From contig JAYKKT010000064.1 in NCBI GenBank assembly GCA_036023115.1, forward strand, positions 5,240,001-5,304,000: a DNA stretch of 64,000 bases, written 5' to 3'. Of this stretch, positions 26,801 to 37,420 are shown one piece after another. The notes under the pieces were generated by a model that worked only from the letters and a program-made list of their open reading frames with translations, had not been told where the DNA came from and ran no database searches. This stretch comes from Brasenia schreberi. Taxonomy: Eukaryota > Streptophyta > Magnoliopsida > Nymphaeales > Cabombaceae. The position numbers were made by a program, and so were the translations under genes. Each line of letters starts with the position of its first letter. Positions within the stretch are counted from its first letter, which is position 1.

Positions 26801-29800
26801 ACAAACTCCTTTGAAGTTAATATTGGGTTACATCAGGGATCAACATTAAGTCCATATTTATTTATATTGGTCATTGGTGAGTTAACAAAACATATTTAAG
26901 GAATACCCTTGGTGTATGTTAAGAAGATAATAGGGTTGTGTTAGCTTGGACAGTCTAAGGAAAAAGTTAATATGAAAACGTTAGAAAGAAATTCTTCCAA
27001 CATGGATTACAAAAAATTAAGCATAAGCCTTTTCCCATACTAGACGGGGTCGGCTGCACATGGATTCTTTTTTTCCACAGATCTATCGTGTGCCATATTA
27101 GCAGTTAACTCCCAATAAGCTAGATCATTCAATTGTTTCTTTCCAACACTTTTGTGGTCGTCCACTATCATGGACAGGTAATGGGTAAAGAAATTTAGAT
27201 TTTCTAACCTTCTTACGCCCGAATCTTTTGATCTTCTTTCTCCGCATTTTATGTCCAATGCATCTTAAACGAAGTTAGTCTCATTTTAGATAATATTGGT
27301 CGTATTGGTCCTAATTTGTTATCGGGTAAGCTAATGGAGGTGGTATACGGTCTTTTCGGAGAAAGACCATCATCTATCTCAACAAAATTTGGAAAAAGCA
27401 AAGACATCTTTTGTACACATGTTTTAAATTATGGTACTGCCCAACACTCAGAACCATAAAACAGTTGGCAGGCCTAACTGCTATCATAATATACCTTTTA
27501 ATTTTAATGGTAGTGTGTCACAAAGATATGATGCTGACTCTCATATTTTAACCAACCAGCATTAATTCTATGTGTAACATCTCCATCAATTCTTCCATCA
27601 CTTTGAAAAATTGACCCTAGGTATTTAAAACTTTCCTTTTAGGGAATGCAATGTGTTTACCAGATTCCACAAATTTCTATGATTTGAAATAGGAAAGATC
27701 AAATTACATTCCATATATTCTGCTTTAGGTATCTATTCATGGAGGCCTTTGTTTGGGGATGTTTCTCTCCAAGTTCCAATTTTCTATTTGCTATTTCCTT
27801 AGATCTCCTCCACTAGTACAATGTCAATCTGCAAATAAAAACCAAGGAACATTTCATTACTTGAATAGTTTTTATCAACTCAACACACCATTGATACTTT
27901 ATTTGGACTTAAAATAGATCGTGATGTAACCCAATATTAAGGTAATTCAAAGAAGCTCTAACCATTCCTTCATCGAGTTTACACATGTTTTTACACCATA
28001 AATACATGTCTCTTATAAGGTTAATATATGTCAATGGGATACCGGACTTTTTCCAAAGTTCTCCAAAGAACCTCCCTCAAGGAGATGTTGGCACCCTGGT
28101 ACCCTATGTTTCATACACCCTCTTATTCTAGATCAATAAATATCATGTGAAGGTCGAAAGATTTGTTAGGGGTATCTAAAATGTTCCATAAGCACAAAAG
28201 GTGAAGCTTCAATGGAGTAGTCTACAAGGCATAAATCCAAATTAGTTCATGTTACAAACTTATATTTGCTTAACCTACGTGAAACTTTCCCATAATTTAT
28301 AGATGACTCAGGAACAAAATAGGTCGTTATAATTCAACACTAAGATTTGGGAATATCTCCCTTGTTTTCAATATGGGTATAAGTGTACATTTTGCTCTCC
28401 ATTCCTAGGGCTAGAGATAAGGTTTTTCCATATTTAATTAAATAGATCTTAAAAGCCAAGTGATGAAAATTTTCCTAGTATTTTCCAAACTTCTATAGGA
28501 ATATTATCTGGTCCTACCGATTTACCACTCTTCATATGTTTAAGAGCCTCTTTGACTTCATTCTTTTGAATACGTCGGTAGAAATTGTGGTTTATATACT
28601 TTTCTGACTTGGCTAAATCTCCTAAACTAATACTAACATCTTTAGCCAATTAAAAAGATTATAAAAATAGTTTTTTCATCTATTTCTTATATCATTTGCC
28701 ACTAGAATTTTTTCATCCTCGTCTTTTATGCATCTAAACATAATTAAATCTTTAATTTTCTATATTTGGAAGCCCTAGGAGAAATCCTAAAAATCACTTC
28801 TTTCACCCTATTTTGAATTGAAAAACCAAAAGTCCTCCCAAAATTGCTTCACTATACCCGGCCTATTTTTGCTTCCTTCTTTGCTTTCTTATAATTCTAA
28901 AGTTTCAGTTATAGCATAATGAAATTATGTAACATGCCCTCTTTGCCTTGATTTTGTTTTGTATACTTCACTCCACCACCAAGAACCAATTTTTTATGCC
29001 TGGTATATCTCCCTATTGATACCCGATTCACCTTTTCGCCAGACCTAATATTATGCCAACATTTTCCACATAAGAGGGTGTCACATGATTCCAAACATCT
29101 CTTGAAGGACTTTTTGTTTAAATATATCCCTTCATATTCTAACCTTATTGAGGTTCCACCATTTAGATTCGAATGAAGCTCGATGACTCTTTTCTTCTTT
29201 GTCCATTTTTTTATATTTTGTAAATCCATAACTAAAAGTCGATGTTGGGTATAATGCTTTCTCCTGGAAGTTAACAAAACAATATTTAAACACGCTCTAT
29301 GGTGTTTTTTTACAAATAAAGTAATCAATTGTATTTGTGAGCCACTCTTATAAGTAATTAAATGTTCATCTCGTTTTTTGAAGAAAATTGAACTATAAAG
29401 AGAGAAAATGACATAGCAAAATTTAAAATCTCCCTACCTTCCGACGTTTATATCCCCATAACAAAAAGAATTCATGAATTGATATCCTAAATTCCTAATG
29501 CCTCTTTACCAACATGTCCATTTAAATCTCCTCCTAAACAAATCATCTCCCTTTGTGGAAATCTTTTGAAACACCTTATCTAACTCTTCAAAGTGAAAAA
29601 TTGTCTTTACTATCTTCTAGTCCTACTTGGTTAAAATGGAGAAGCACAAACTATATTCAAAAGATACTCATTAACATTAATTTCAATATTATCATGATTA
29701 GGCCTGCATATCGTTGTATGTTACTACACTCTCCTTTAAATCTTTATTTATGATGTACCAACTGTCTTCAGGAAATTTTGTTGAGACCTGAGTACCATAA

Positions 29801-32800
29801 TTTAAAGACCGTATATATCTCCTTTGGTTATTCTCCAAACAAATTTTGTCTCAATGGAAACATAGAATAAATCTTTTCCGAATCATAGTTTGGACCACCT
29901 CCATTAGCTTCAAAAGATAATGTTAAGATAGGTTCCAAAACCAATAAATTTTATTATTAGGACTAGCTTCCTTACCCCGCATCCGTTGGAAATCAAAATG
30001 CGGAGAATGATCTAATTTTTCACTACATTCGGGAGGCAATGTAGCGGGACTAATGGCACACACCCGTCCATGATGTGGGAACAAAGAATCTGCAATTGAT
30101 TCACTACATTCGGGCGAAAATGTAATGGCCCTTGCTTGTTGTTGTTGTCATTGGGAGTTAACAAAACATATTGCTAGGCGGGAAGTACCCAAAGCAATGT
30201 CATAATTTTTGATAATCCATTGTGTTGTGGAAATCTAAGGACGAAGTTTTACGCTGCTGTGGAAACTATGGACACAAACCCTCCTCCTTTATTCGGGCTT
30301 CCAACTTAGTAGAACAAAGACAAAATATATGGAATTTAAGTTTGATCATATGGGTACTTCAGAGGACAAAAATTAAGATTGACACATTGCATCACTCTCA
30401 AGGAAAGTTTTAAATACCTAAGGTCAATTTTTAAAAGTGATAAAAAAAATGATGGTAATGTTGTTGATTAAAATGGAGAGGGCATCAAGTATTTTGTGTG
30501 ATAAGAAGATACCATTAAAGTTAAAAGGTAAATATTATATAGCACAATTAGACCTGCTATGTTTTATGATTATGAGTGTTGGACATTTAATCATTAACAT
30601 GTGCAAAAGATGTCCGTAGCAAAAATGAAGATGTTGAGATGGATAAGTAGTCACAAAAAGAAAAATTGTATACATAATGAGATTATTAGAAACCAATTTA
30701 GAGTGCACCAATAGAGGATAAAATGAGAGAAAAATGTTTAAGATGGTTTGGACATGTAGAAAGGCAACCAAAGGATGCTCCCTTAAGAAGATATGAAAAA
30801 TTAAATTGTGAGAATGTTTAAAGAGGAAGAGGTCGACCACAAAGTGTTGGAAAGAAACTATAAAGAATGATCTAGTTTATATTGAGTTAATTGTTAGCAT
30901 GGCACATGATAGGGCTCTGTGGAAACAAAGAATCTGTGTAGCCGACCCCATCTAGTATGGGAAAAGGCTTCGTTGTTGTAGTAAATCTCATATTGATTGA
31001 CGTATTGAAATAAATCAATTTGATATTGCAAGTTAGCATTGGTTTATAAGGTTGTCAAAAACTTGGGTAGCATTCGTAAAGAACGGGCTAATATGAGCCC
31101 AAACAATGCCATGCACTAACCCACGCAGCATTGCTTATAACATATGAAACATAATATAACAATTCTTATATGGTAGAATGAAAGAATCCCTAAGCATGCT
31201 TTACATCACATGAAGTTATTAAAACTTCTTCCCGTGAGTATAGCTGAAGAGCATATGGCAAGAAGAAACACAAAGAATGACATAGAATAAGAGATGGACA
31301 TAGAAGTGAGATGGCAAGTTATAGAAACTAAAAGCTTGTCATCTTGCCTGAGAGTCTTGTCCCAGCCACCAGTAACAAGGACATTCATTTCTGGAACCCA
31401 TGCTATTTCTTTAATAGGAGCGTCATGCATGGCAACTGTTGTTGGCTGCCCACCACCCATCAGTGGCCACATCTTTGCTTGCTTATCGCATCCTGCTGAA
31501 AATACAGTGGTTCCATCATCTTTCCAAGCCGAGCAAAGCACCTATAAGAAAAACACAGATAATAAAAGAAAATAGGTTTTTATGACTAATTTTACAGCCA
31601 AAATGAAAAAGAAGGTGGAAATCATACCGGCTGATCATGTGAGATTGATGCCTTTGGTATACTGCCTCCACTCCCGTTTACCTCCCAGCACCGTACCTGG
31701 TAAAATTTAATAGTCAAGCAAACAAGCTTTAAGTTTAGCACAATAACATAATTTGGAACTGTATCAAAGGTTTAAACTATATGGCACACAAGCAAGATAA
31801 TAGAAAAAGCACCTGGTTATCCCAAGACGTAGCAACAAGGTAATTGCCTTTAGGACTGAAACTAAGGCTGGAAACACTATCCGTAGGAGGCTGCACTACC
31901 TGCAACAGAAAGAATATGCTGCTTTGAACATACAGAATCCATAAAGTGGTATTTGTATAATCATCCCCAGAGGATAAGTTAAATTCCTTCCACAAAAGGA
32001 AGTTATTATCGCAAAGGCAATCCAGAATTTTTTTTTTAAGTACAGAATTGAGTATCTAAGACAAGAGATTTCAGGGCTTCTACTTCAACCGACTGACTTG
32101 TATCAGTCTACTTTTCTCCTTTCCCAAATTTCTCTGTTTTGCAATGTCCACTAAATCCATCCATTGGCAACTCAAGCGCCTAATATAATGTAAATAGGTT
32201 GAGCTACGCAGTTGTAACTATAACCAGGATACAGAATCCATGAATAAGGTACAAATTTGATCAGATGCCAGTCAAGGACATCAACACGAAGTACAATTAA
32301 TTAACTCCATTTTCTAATTTTCCTTACTCTTTACCAACCCTATTAATCTTCTCAATTAAGACCTCAAGACAATTTTCTGCAAATTATTTATTGGAAAAGA
32401 CCTGACTACAGGCCCCATTTTTCTCCTGAGACTCAAAAGGCGATCCAGTCTATCCCTTGTACTCTTAATCGATCTTCAATATTCTCTTCTAAACCTGAAC
32501 ACATAACCAGATCTCATCACGGTGTCGCCATCTGCATACCATCATAGTATCTGACACTACTTATGTAATATACAAGGCTGACAGCATTACCTCCTCCAAC
32601 CTAATTTTGCCTCAAGTCTTTTCTTCTAATTAATATCCATGGTCCTTTGGCTCTTTAAGAGTTATCTTCTCAATCAACCTTGATTGATATAAGTTTTATC
32701 TTGTTCAAGTTCAACATGTATACTTTATTACTTCATTTTTCCCTCAACGAGTCATCAAAATTTTGAACTCAACTGACCTTTCCTACATGGAATGATGAAA

Positions 32801-34167
32801 AAAGTCCCATTGTTTATTAGAAGTTCAGAATTGATGGTCATATTCATCGGTCAAATCACAATCCTTCATCTGCATAAATTCTTTCCTGTTTGGAATAACG
32901 ATCGTCAATATCATTGTAGTTTTTGTCAGTCAGACAAATTAACCTTTACTATCTTATTATACTGCATGAGAAGTGCATAGATAACAGTTTTCCCTGTCAG
33001 AGGTGCCAAAATTGTAAGTTCATAATTTATTAACCTGAATCACAATGAACATGCATCTCCAATGCAATTTACTAATATGATGCTTGGAAACCAACTGCCA
33101 TTCTCCATTTGTAAATACCATGTTATGTCCTTCAAGAGGAACATATTATGTCATGCTATCTTGTGATTCCGCAGAATCATTCATGTTTTTTAACATCTAA
33201 ATGAAAAAAAAACTTTGGTCTGGTTGTTTAAGGTGCTTGTGAGAAGAATTTATATCGAAAATCATATCTTTAAGACAGAAGTGTTGTGCTGCAGAAGGGC
33301 TCCAACCTCCATGTATAGACCAAGTCAAGTCCCTAATGTTTAGCAGTTCTAAACTTGCCCTTTAGTTTTTATTGGGGCTCTCATTTCTCCACTGATTCTT
33401 CTACGCCAAAGGACTTACTCATTGTATAGCCACTGGGCATTCAACGTAAGGAAAGATCTAAGAAGCCAAAAACATGCCCAAGATATAAGACCATAAAGTA
33501 CTGATGGAGTCTAGCAATCCAGTATCTAATCATCATCAACTTGAAAACCACAAAGAAATTTTGGTAGTGAGTGCATCGAACCTATATGACCTTCATAAAG
33601 TATCTCTCAACTGGCTTCAAAGAAAATACAATAATCACATTAAGTCTAAAACAACCTGAATCACTGTCTCTAATCTATAACGACGATTGCAACAGCCCCT
33701 TCGTCCCTCTTACACCTATATGTCAATCCATTGAATATCTTGAATATCAATATAAACCTCCAAAAATAAATGAAAATAGCAATAACAGCATATGTAAAGG
33801 CGTTCATCGACACTTCTTAAATATAGTTGCCATAGTGTTCACTAATCAATGATACCAACACCTTTCTACTACAGTTCGAGAAAATAGCATAAAGATTTAA
33901 CACTGGAGTTGACAACAACAAAGAAAAGCTAATGTCAACAACAACAAAGCGTCACTATACCAGCCGTGCCTGTATACGAGTTCCTATTCATTAAATTAAT
34001 CATAAGTATACTTGTTGGTCAATGCAAGCTAAAATGCAATTAAAAAAAGCATGGAACATCATTCCCTCACCAGGAACAACTGGAAGAGGGAGGTGGAGAG
34101 AGAGACTTACCTCAAATGACTTGTTAGGATTGCTCGGGTTAGTACCCGCGCCCAATCCTGTAGCCAT
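11803..34167 (-). CDS. RAE1: RAE1 mRNA export factor / nucleoporin (WD40), 11 exons
   Basis: RAE1 is a WD40-propeller nuclear pore protein that binds NUP98 and supports mRNA export and mitotic spindle function. The exons, 5' to 3' on the minus strand, are 34167-34111, 31899-31813, 31696-31628, 31541-31348, 22351-22210, 20675-20595, 19047-18919, 18197-18120, 15604-15533, 13033-12953 and 11853-11803. They join in phase to 346 residues; Arabidopsis RAE1 is about 349 as I recall. Diagnostic segments are NPNKSFE at the N-terminus, SLSFSP and SWDNQVRCWE (residues 44-53), [27 protein letters not shown] (129-135), [30 protein letters not shown] (262-273), [10 protein letters not shown] and a C-terminus ending ESEVKGKPR plus a short Ser/Arg tail. 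Ten introns vary from 86 bp to 8,996 bp. All are GT-AG except intron 4, which uses a GC donor (CTCAG|GCAAGA). The transposons listed below sit in introns 4, 5, 8, 9 and 10. No break was found in any exon, so the gene looks functional. Confidence 0.95.
12284..12584. mobile_element. hAT-type MITE in RAE1 intron 10
   Basis: A 301-bp element with imperfect terminal inverted repeats (left YAGACATGGCTGATTCTGG, right read inward CAGACATGACCGATTCTGA). It is flanked by an 8-bp near-identical duplication (TCTATAAC at 12276-12283, TTTATAAC at 12585-12592). The interior is rich in GGTTCC/GGAACC motifs and has no coding capacity. Related sequence lies at about 59105-59655. Confidence 0.7.
12601..12639 (-). 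mobile_element. 39-bp RTE LINE insertion with target site duplication
   Basis: Only the last 39 bp of an RTE-type LINE is present, inverted (ACAACAACTAAGCCTTTTCC, then CATACTAGACGGG). It lies between perfect 14-bp copies of TATAACCAAATATA (12587-12600 and 12640-12653). It is an extreme 5' truncation. Confidence 0.8.
13803..15418. mobile_element. Non-autonomous hAT element with gene-like cargo, RAE1 intron 9
   Basis: A 1,616-bp element bounded by a perfect 8-bp target duplication (CTTATACT at 13795-13802 and 15419-15426). The terminal inverted repeats are CTATGTTGTCAATAGTG on the left and CTACGTTATCAATAGTG read inward on the right. Subterminal regions repeat CGCTATA/TAGCGG motifs. No transposase is seen. 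The interior reads like spliced exons on the plus strand. One is a Ser/Ala/Thr-rich start at 13989 ([18 protein letters not shown]) ending at a GT donor near 14090. Another is about 14455-14580, before GTAAGC. A third is about 14830-15048, before GTAATG, containing [10 protein letters not shown] and [21 protein letters not shown] do not recognise the donor gene. This is a Pack-type transposon candidate. Confidence 0.75.
16027..16817 (+). mobile_element. 5'-truncated RTE-type LINE, RAE1 intron 8
   Basis: A 791-bp insertion flanked by a 17-bp direct repeat with one mismatch (TAGTTTTTAGGGAACCT at 16010-16026, with C for T at 16818-16834). It carries an open frame at 16035-16790, in frame from 16035, corresponding to the region after the reverse transcriptase. 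That region holds [65 protein letters not shown] and [11 protein letters not shown]. The 3' end is GTCTAGTATGGGAAAAGGC followed by (TTG)n, typical of this family. It is in opposite orientation to RAE1. Confidence 0.85.
21245..21825 (+). mobile_element. 3' relic of a hAT element, RAE1 intron 5
   Basis: It matches the last exon and right end of the hAT element at 22615-25809. Both carry [16 protein letters not shown] coding, LEGAQQ, a Glu/Asp-rich tail and an end at CGAACAACACTG. A frameshift after the LEGAQQ codons and earlier stops break the frame. The left two thirds is missing and I see no left terminus or target duplication. It lies in the same orientation as the longer copy, less than 1 kb away. 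Confidence 0.75.
22615..25809 (+). mobile_element. hAT DNA transposon with intact termini, RAE1 intron 4
   Basis: A 3,195-bp element between perfect 8-bp target duplications CATCAAAC (22607-22614 and 25810-25817). The termini are CAGTGTTATCCG on the left and CAGTGTTGTCTG read inward on the right. Both subterminal zones (about 22625-22735 and 25735-25795) are packed with CGTATCG/CGATACG motifs, as expected for transposase binding sites. It carries a decayed transposase gene (separate entry). Confidence 0.93.
22998..25483 (+). pseudogene. hAT transposase, BED finger + DUF659 + dimerisation domain (broken)
   Basis: Domains run in the usual hAT order. First is a BED zinc finger ([25 protein letters not shown], about 23090-23150), then a Gly/Ser/Arg-rich linker. 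Next comes DUF659/catalytic sequence with [34 protein letters not shown] and [14 protein letters not shown] (23787-24100). Last is the C-terminal dimerisation region ([38 protein letters not shown]) and an acidic tail ending at 25483. Two introns fit GT-AG and phase (24811-24893 and 25099-25200). The frame is broken near 23025, by a stop near 23226, in the 23230-23345 segment, and by a stop and frameshift at 23757-23780. This copy cannot encode a full transposase. Confidence 0.88.
26192..26266 (-). repeat. tRNA-derived SINE, family II
   Basis: Inverted copy with a CTCACAAGATGCAGG block, a CTTGACTTCGATCCC B box, GCATGCATACATGG and a GGCCTCTCTGTTGTAACC tail. The head is lost at the junction with the RTE fragment. 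Confidence 0.55.
26270..26995 (+). mobile_element. RTE-type LINE fragment (reverse transcriptase), decayed
   Basis: Translated fragments in several frames match the reverse transcriptase of the family: [37 protein letters not shown] and [12 protein letters not shown]. Stops and indels are frequent. The YADD region is lost and the copy skips to SKEKVN-like sequence near 26945. Confidence 0.8.
27018..29990 (-). mobile_element. Long RTE-type LINE copy, decayed
   Basis: Read on the minus strand, it has an endonuclease-like segment with [14 protein letters not shown] near 29470-29540. A linker frame follows at 28909-29328 ([16 protein letters not shown]). Then comes the start of the reverse transcriptase at 28449-28649 ([18 protein letters not shown]), with later domains down to the 3' end GTCTAGTATGGGAAAAGGC near 27018-27050. 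Many stops are present. It is the longest RTE copy in the window, close to full length but probably truncated at the 5' end. Confidence 0.8.
30260..30985 (+). mobile_element. RTE-type LINE 3' fragment, decayed
   Basis: Same region as the copy at 16027-16817, with more decay: [22 protein letters not shown], [38 protein letters not shown] and the 3' end CATCTAGTATGGGAAAAGGC plus (GTT)n. The left edge carries CCCTCCTCCTTTATTCGGGC, the inverted form of a motif in the element at 56092-56340, so 30220-30310 is probably a junction of two repeats. Confidence 0.75.
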
Positions 34168-34654
34168 CTTCAGGAATTTCTCACTCTCCTAGTCAATCAA
34201 CAAACCTGAAATAAAGAAGCAACACACACGGCATTCAAGCGAAACATCAAACTAGAAGAAACCAAGTAGTTCGCAACCGCAAATATAAGAAATTCCCTAC
34301 TCCGTAACAATGACGGTGCTTATATGTCTGTGTAAGTTTGTAGAGAAAGAGACAGAGAGAGCAGGTCCTATATGGTTCTGCTCTCAGTGATTCCATTCTT
34401 AAACCAATCCAGAAGAAAAGGATCTCTGTGTGCGAAAGAGAGAGAGAGCGAGAGAAAAATCTAGTGCATTTCCCAACGAAAGGAGAAGCAGGTCGTTCGT
34501 TAAAATGTGTTCTCAAATATATCTCTCGTCACTGCTACCTTGCTGTAAACTTTGAAGGGCGTTGCCAGGATCTGCCGGGGCAGGATTGTTACGCAGCGAA
34601 AATTTTCACGCTTCGAACGGGTCGATTCGTGATGAGTCGCTCCACGAAACCTAG

Positions 34655-34667
34655 TGAGAGAGAGAGA

Positions 34668-34729
<62 letters not shown>
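34655..34729 (-). promoter_or_regulatory. (CT)n tract upstream of RAE1
   Basis: On the RAE1 sense strand about 37 CT units lie roughly 490 bp upstream of the ATG. An acceptor-like TTTCAG just upstream of the ATG (near 34207) suggests a 5'-UTR intron, so the tract may be in the first leader exon or core promoter. Confidence 0.5.
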
Positions 34730-34732
<3 letters not shown>

Positions 34733-34892
34733 ATGGGGAAGATTAGTCGCCGGGTTGTGATCGGAAGCCTGAGGCATTCAGAGCACACGAGAAAGGGGAA
34801 AGGAGCGGAAAGAAGAACACGGTGTTATTTGAAAGACGATCGAGGAGGTCTGGAACTGACAAGAACGCGTTCTTTGGACGCCAAGAACGTCT

Positions 34893-35000
34893 CCAGCAAC
34901 TCCCACCTGGCTAAGGATCGACTCACAAGTTTAGGGTCACGAGTTCGAACCGGGGCGTGCATCTGGTGGATTCTGCCTCCCATTGTACCTGAAAAAAAAT
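34893..35000 (+). repeat. tRNA-derived SINE, family II
   Basis: Block order: CCACCTGGCTAAGG, TCGACTCACAAG, CACGAGTTCGAACC (near-perfect B box), GTGCATCTGGTGGATTCTGC and CATTGTACC. Confidence 0.65.
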
Positions 35001-35539
35001 ATATATATCCCTGTTCTGAGCAAAAATATGGAATCCAACTTTGTTGGTAAATGTAAGCAGCCCGTAGTTCGGCATGACTTCGACTCTTTAGAGGGTGTTC
35101 GATCATGTGGTTGGAGAGGATTGACCTTTACATCGGTCTTAATCGAATAAAAAGTAAAGTTTTTCCGCACTAAACTGACACACTCACGTTACGTAGTACT
35201 CAGCCAAGGGATCAAAGACCTCCTTAGCAACTCTTTGTTGGAACATGTGAGCTCAACAACGTAGCCATATGAACATGACTAGCTTGGTTCTCTTTGTGGA
35301 AGCTCATTAAATGATACTTGCACCACGGTATTTGATGTAGTTTAAGGATAAATTTTGTTTTGTTTGAGTAAAGTTTTATGTACATATCTTTTCGATACAA
35401 AAACTTATGCTCCACACTCAAATTGCACCTGAAATGATGCAAAGAAATTGTTATATTTTTCTCCCTCTCTGTACATTCATCACGCTATCCCACTTTTGCA
35501 ACACCTAAAAAAAATCTAAATCGCTAAAAACTGACTCCC

Positions 35540-35540
<1 letters not shown>

Positions 35541-35597
<57 letters not shown>

Positions 35598-35599
35598 CT

Positions 35600-35643
<44 letters not shown>
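35541..35643. repeat. (CT)n-(AT)n compound microsatellite
   Basis: About 21 CT units run directly into (TA)n, a short interruption and a second long (AT)n run. Confidence 0.85.
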
Positions 35644-35646
<3 letters not shown>

Positions 35647-36025
35647 TGAAGCAAACATGAAAATGTGCGACTGAAATTGGAGATGAACACGATTATGATT
35701 AGCAAATGGATGACTTTGATTATGCAATTTCATTCTCTAACAATGTCATATTTTAAATGCAGACGTAGTATTTTCATTGAGACATTTAGACACATCTGCC
35801 AAACTTATACATAACATTGTCAATCACATCTGCAAAACTTATACCAACAGTTTACAGAACTCTGCCCAAATGAGAGACCAAGATGTACGAGAACTAAAAC
35901 GCTTTGGTGGGATCAAAGAGGGCTCTAAACAGTCACTGGATGCATGATCAACTGGGCCTTCTAATCCCTATGGCAAACTTATCATGATCGACAACGGCTC
36001 TTTGAAACTTAATAGGTGCTGAGGA

Positions 36026-37420
36026 TCACAGCCAGTAAATTACAGTCTCTTTCGGCTTCTTCTTCCTTGCGAGTTTCGAAAGCCAATGGGCAAGAAAAGC
36101 AAATAAAGCAGATATGCAGTACAGTGTCAAACTGAGGAACTCAAGAATCCGGTCCTTCCAGTTTCGACGCGGAGGGTGAGTCCTATCAGCCCAGAGCAAA
36201 GCTCTGTAGAGAGCTTCAGTGAGTGCATAAGCAGAAACAGGATCAGCTTCCTCGGCCAAAAAGCCCTGCTCTGTCACACATGGAATGTCATAAACACCAG
36301 TCATCTCTGAGATCCCCAGGAATTGACATATCATGATCCGACCGTCGATCCTCTCGTCCGTCGTTAAGAGATCCCCATGTGTCAAAATCAAAATTGGATT
36401 TTCATCTACGAACAAAAGAACCAATCAATCTCAGATTCTGTCGGTGCAATTATGATCCAAGGAAGCACACAATCAATTTGCAGAAAATGAGACCAACATA
36501 GATCTCTTGTTTCCATGTCCAATTCTAATGGCACCATGAACTCTCGGGTTGATTACAGTTCATGTCAACACACAATTCAAGCCACATCAATATATTCATG
36601 GCAGTTTTAGTGCGAAGTTAAAAGGAATGCATCAATCTGAAATTGAATCACAATCTAATGGAACTCTATTAATGCCGCAGAACGAAAATGAGCAAAACTT
36701 AACTGCATTGTCTTAGTGAAGCAGAGCAGAAAAGCTCCTTGGTAGCTTCTAAAGCTTTAGATTGTCCAGCTAACAAGGATTTATACACATGATGCATGCC
36801 AACTACCACAATCGCACAATTCACCCTTCGCCTCACAAATTTTGACGAAGGAAGTCGCAGCGAAGTCAACCATCAGAGGATTCATATTCACGGTCCATAA
36901 AACAATGCAGTCTGTGGTGAACTCCATCTTCCATCCATTCAGACAACTGATATAGGCCACCGGTTATCTGGTCATAGGCCAACCCTCTTGAGTCATACAC
37001 GCAGAAGCCATTCCTTATTGATCACAAAACATTATGCACTTCCAAGAAGATTGTCTCATAATCTGATGAATACCCTGCATTAGTTATTCTCTTCATCAGT
37101 ATTTCCAAGCAGCAAACCAGTATAAAAAGAATTAGCTTTTTGTTTGGACTTTAACAACGTCGGCTGAGGGGCTACGTACCAGCGGTCTGAGCGAAGGGGA
37201 TCAAGCCAGAGCGGACGAGGACGCAATACATGAGATTAATGAGCGAGCTCTTCCCGGACCGAGAGAAGTCAACGAGGAGGATGGTGATGATGGGAGGGAC
37301 GTCCAGATCCTCCTTCCCGATCCCTCCCGTCTGCATCCAGAAATCAATCGGCCGATAGCTCAGGAGCTTGTGCCGGAGCTCGTCGAGCCCATCCGGCGCC
37401 ACCAACGCCAGCCTCTCCAT
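36026..37420 (-). pseudogene. Plant P-loop NTPase (GTPase-like) membrane protein, middle exon broken
   Basis: Three exons are visible: 37420-37180, 37074-36704 and 36405-36026. Exon 1 carries a degenerate P-loop, DFSRSGKSS, within VPPIITILLVDFSRSGKS and ends FAQTA. Exon 2 carries a G3-like VYDSRGL, then SEWMEDGVHH and KALEATKELFCSASLRQC. Exon 3 carries a G4-like LTHGD, DGRIMICQFLGIS, and a C-terminal hydrophobic segment (LTLYCISALFAFLAHWL) before a basic tail. The family is an uncharacterised plant P-loop NTPase group as I remember it. Exon 2 contains an in-frame TGA before SIRNGFCVYDSRG, and its two halves are in different frames, the shift falling near 36870-36885. Its length (371 bp) also does not fit the phases of exons 1 and 3. 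Either the gene is dead or the assembly has errors here. Exons 1 and 3 are clean. Confidence 0.75.

Larger units (their letters stand above)
22352..31347 (-). other. RAE1 intron 4, 8,996 bp, GC-AG
   Basis: The donor on the minus strand is CTCAG|GCAAGA and the acceptor is GATCAG|GTATTGG. The split codon restores the propeller sequence [11 protein letters not shown]. Most of the intron is transposon: the hAT at 22615-25809, RTE fragments on both strands at 26270-30985, and a SINE at 26192-26266. Confidence 0.85.
34730..36025. other. Spacer between RAE1 and the P-loop NTPase gene
   Basis: It contains a SINE (34893-35000), a (CT)n-(AT)n array (35541-35643) and no recognisable gene. The segment next to 36026 is probably the 3' untranslated region of the P-loop NTPase gene. 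Confidence 0.6.

Noticed and set aside
34428..34777. Frames with Arg/Glu or Ser/Leu repeats near RAE1
   Set aside because: They translate the (CT)n/(GA)n microsatellite in the RAE1 leader region.
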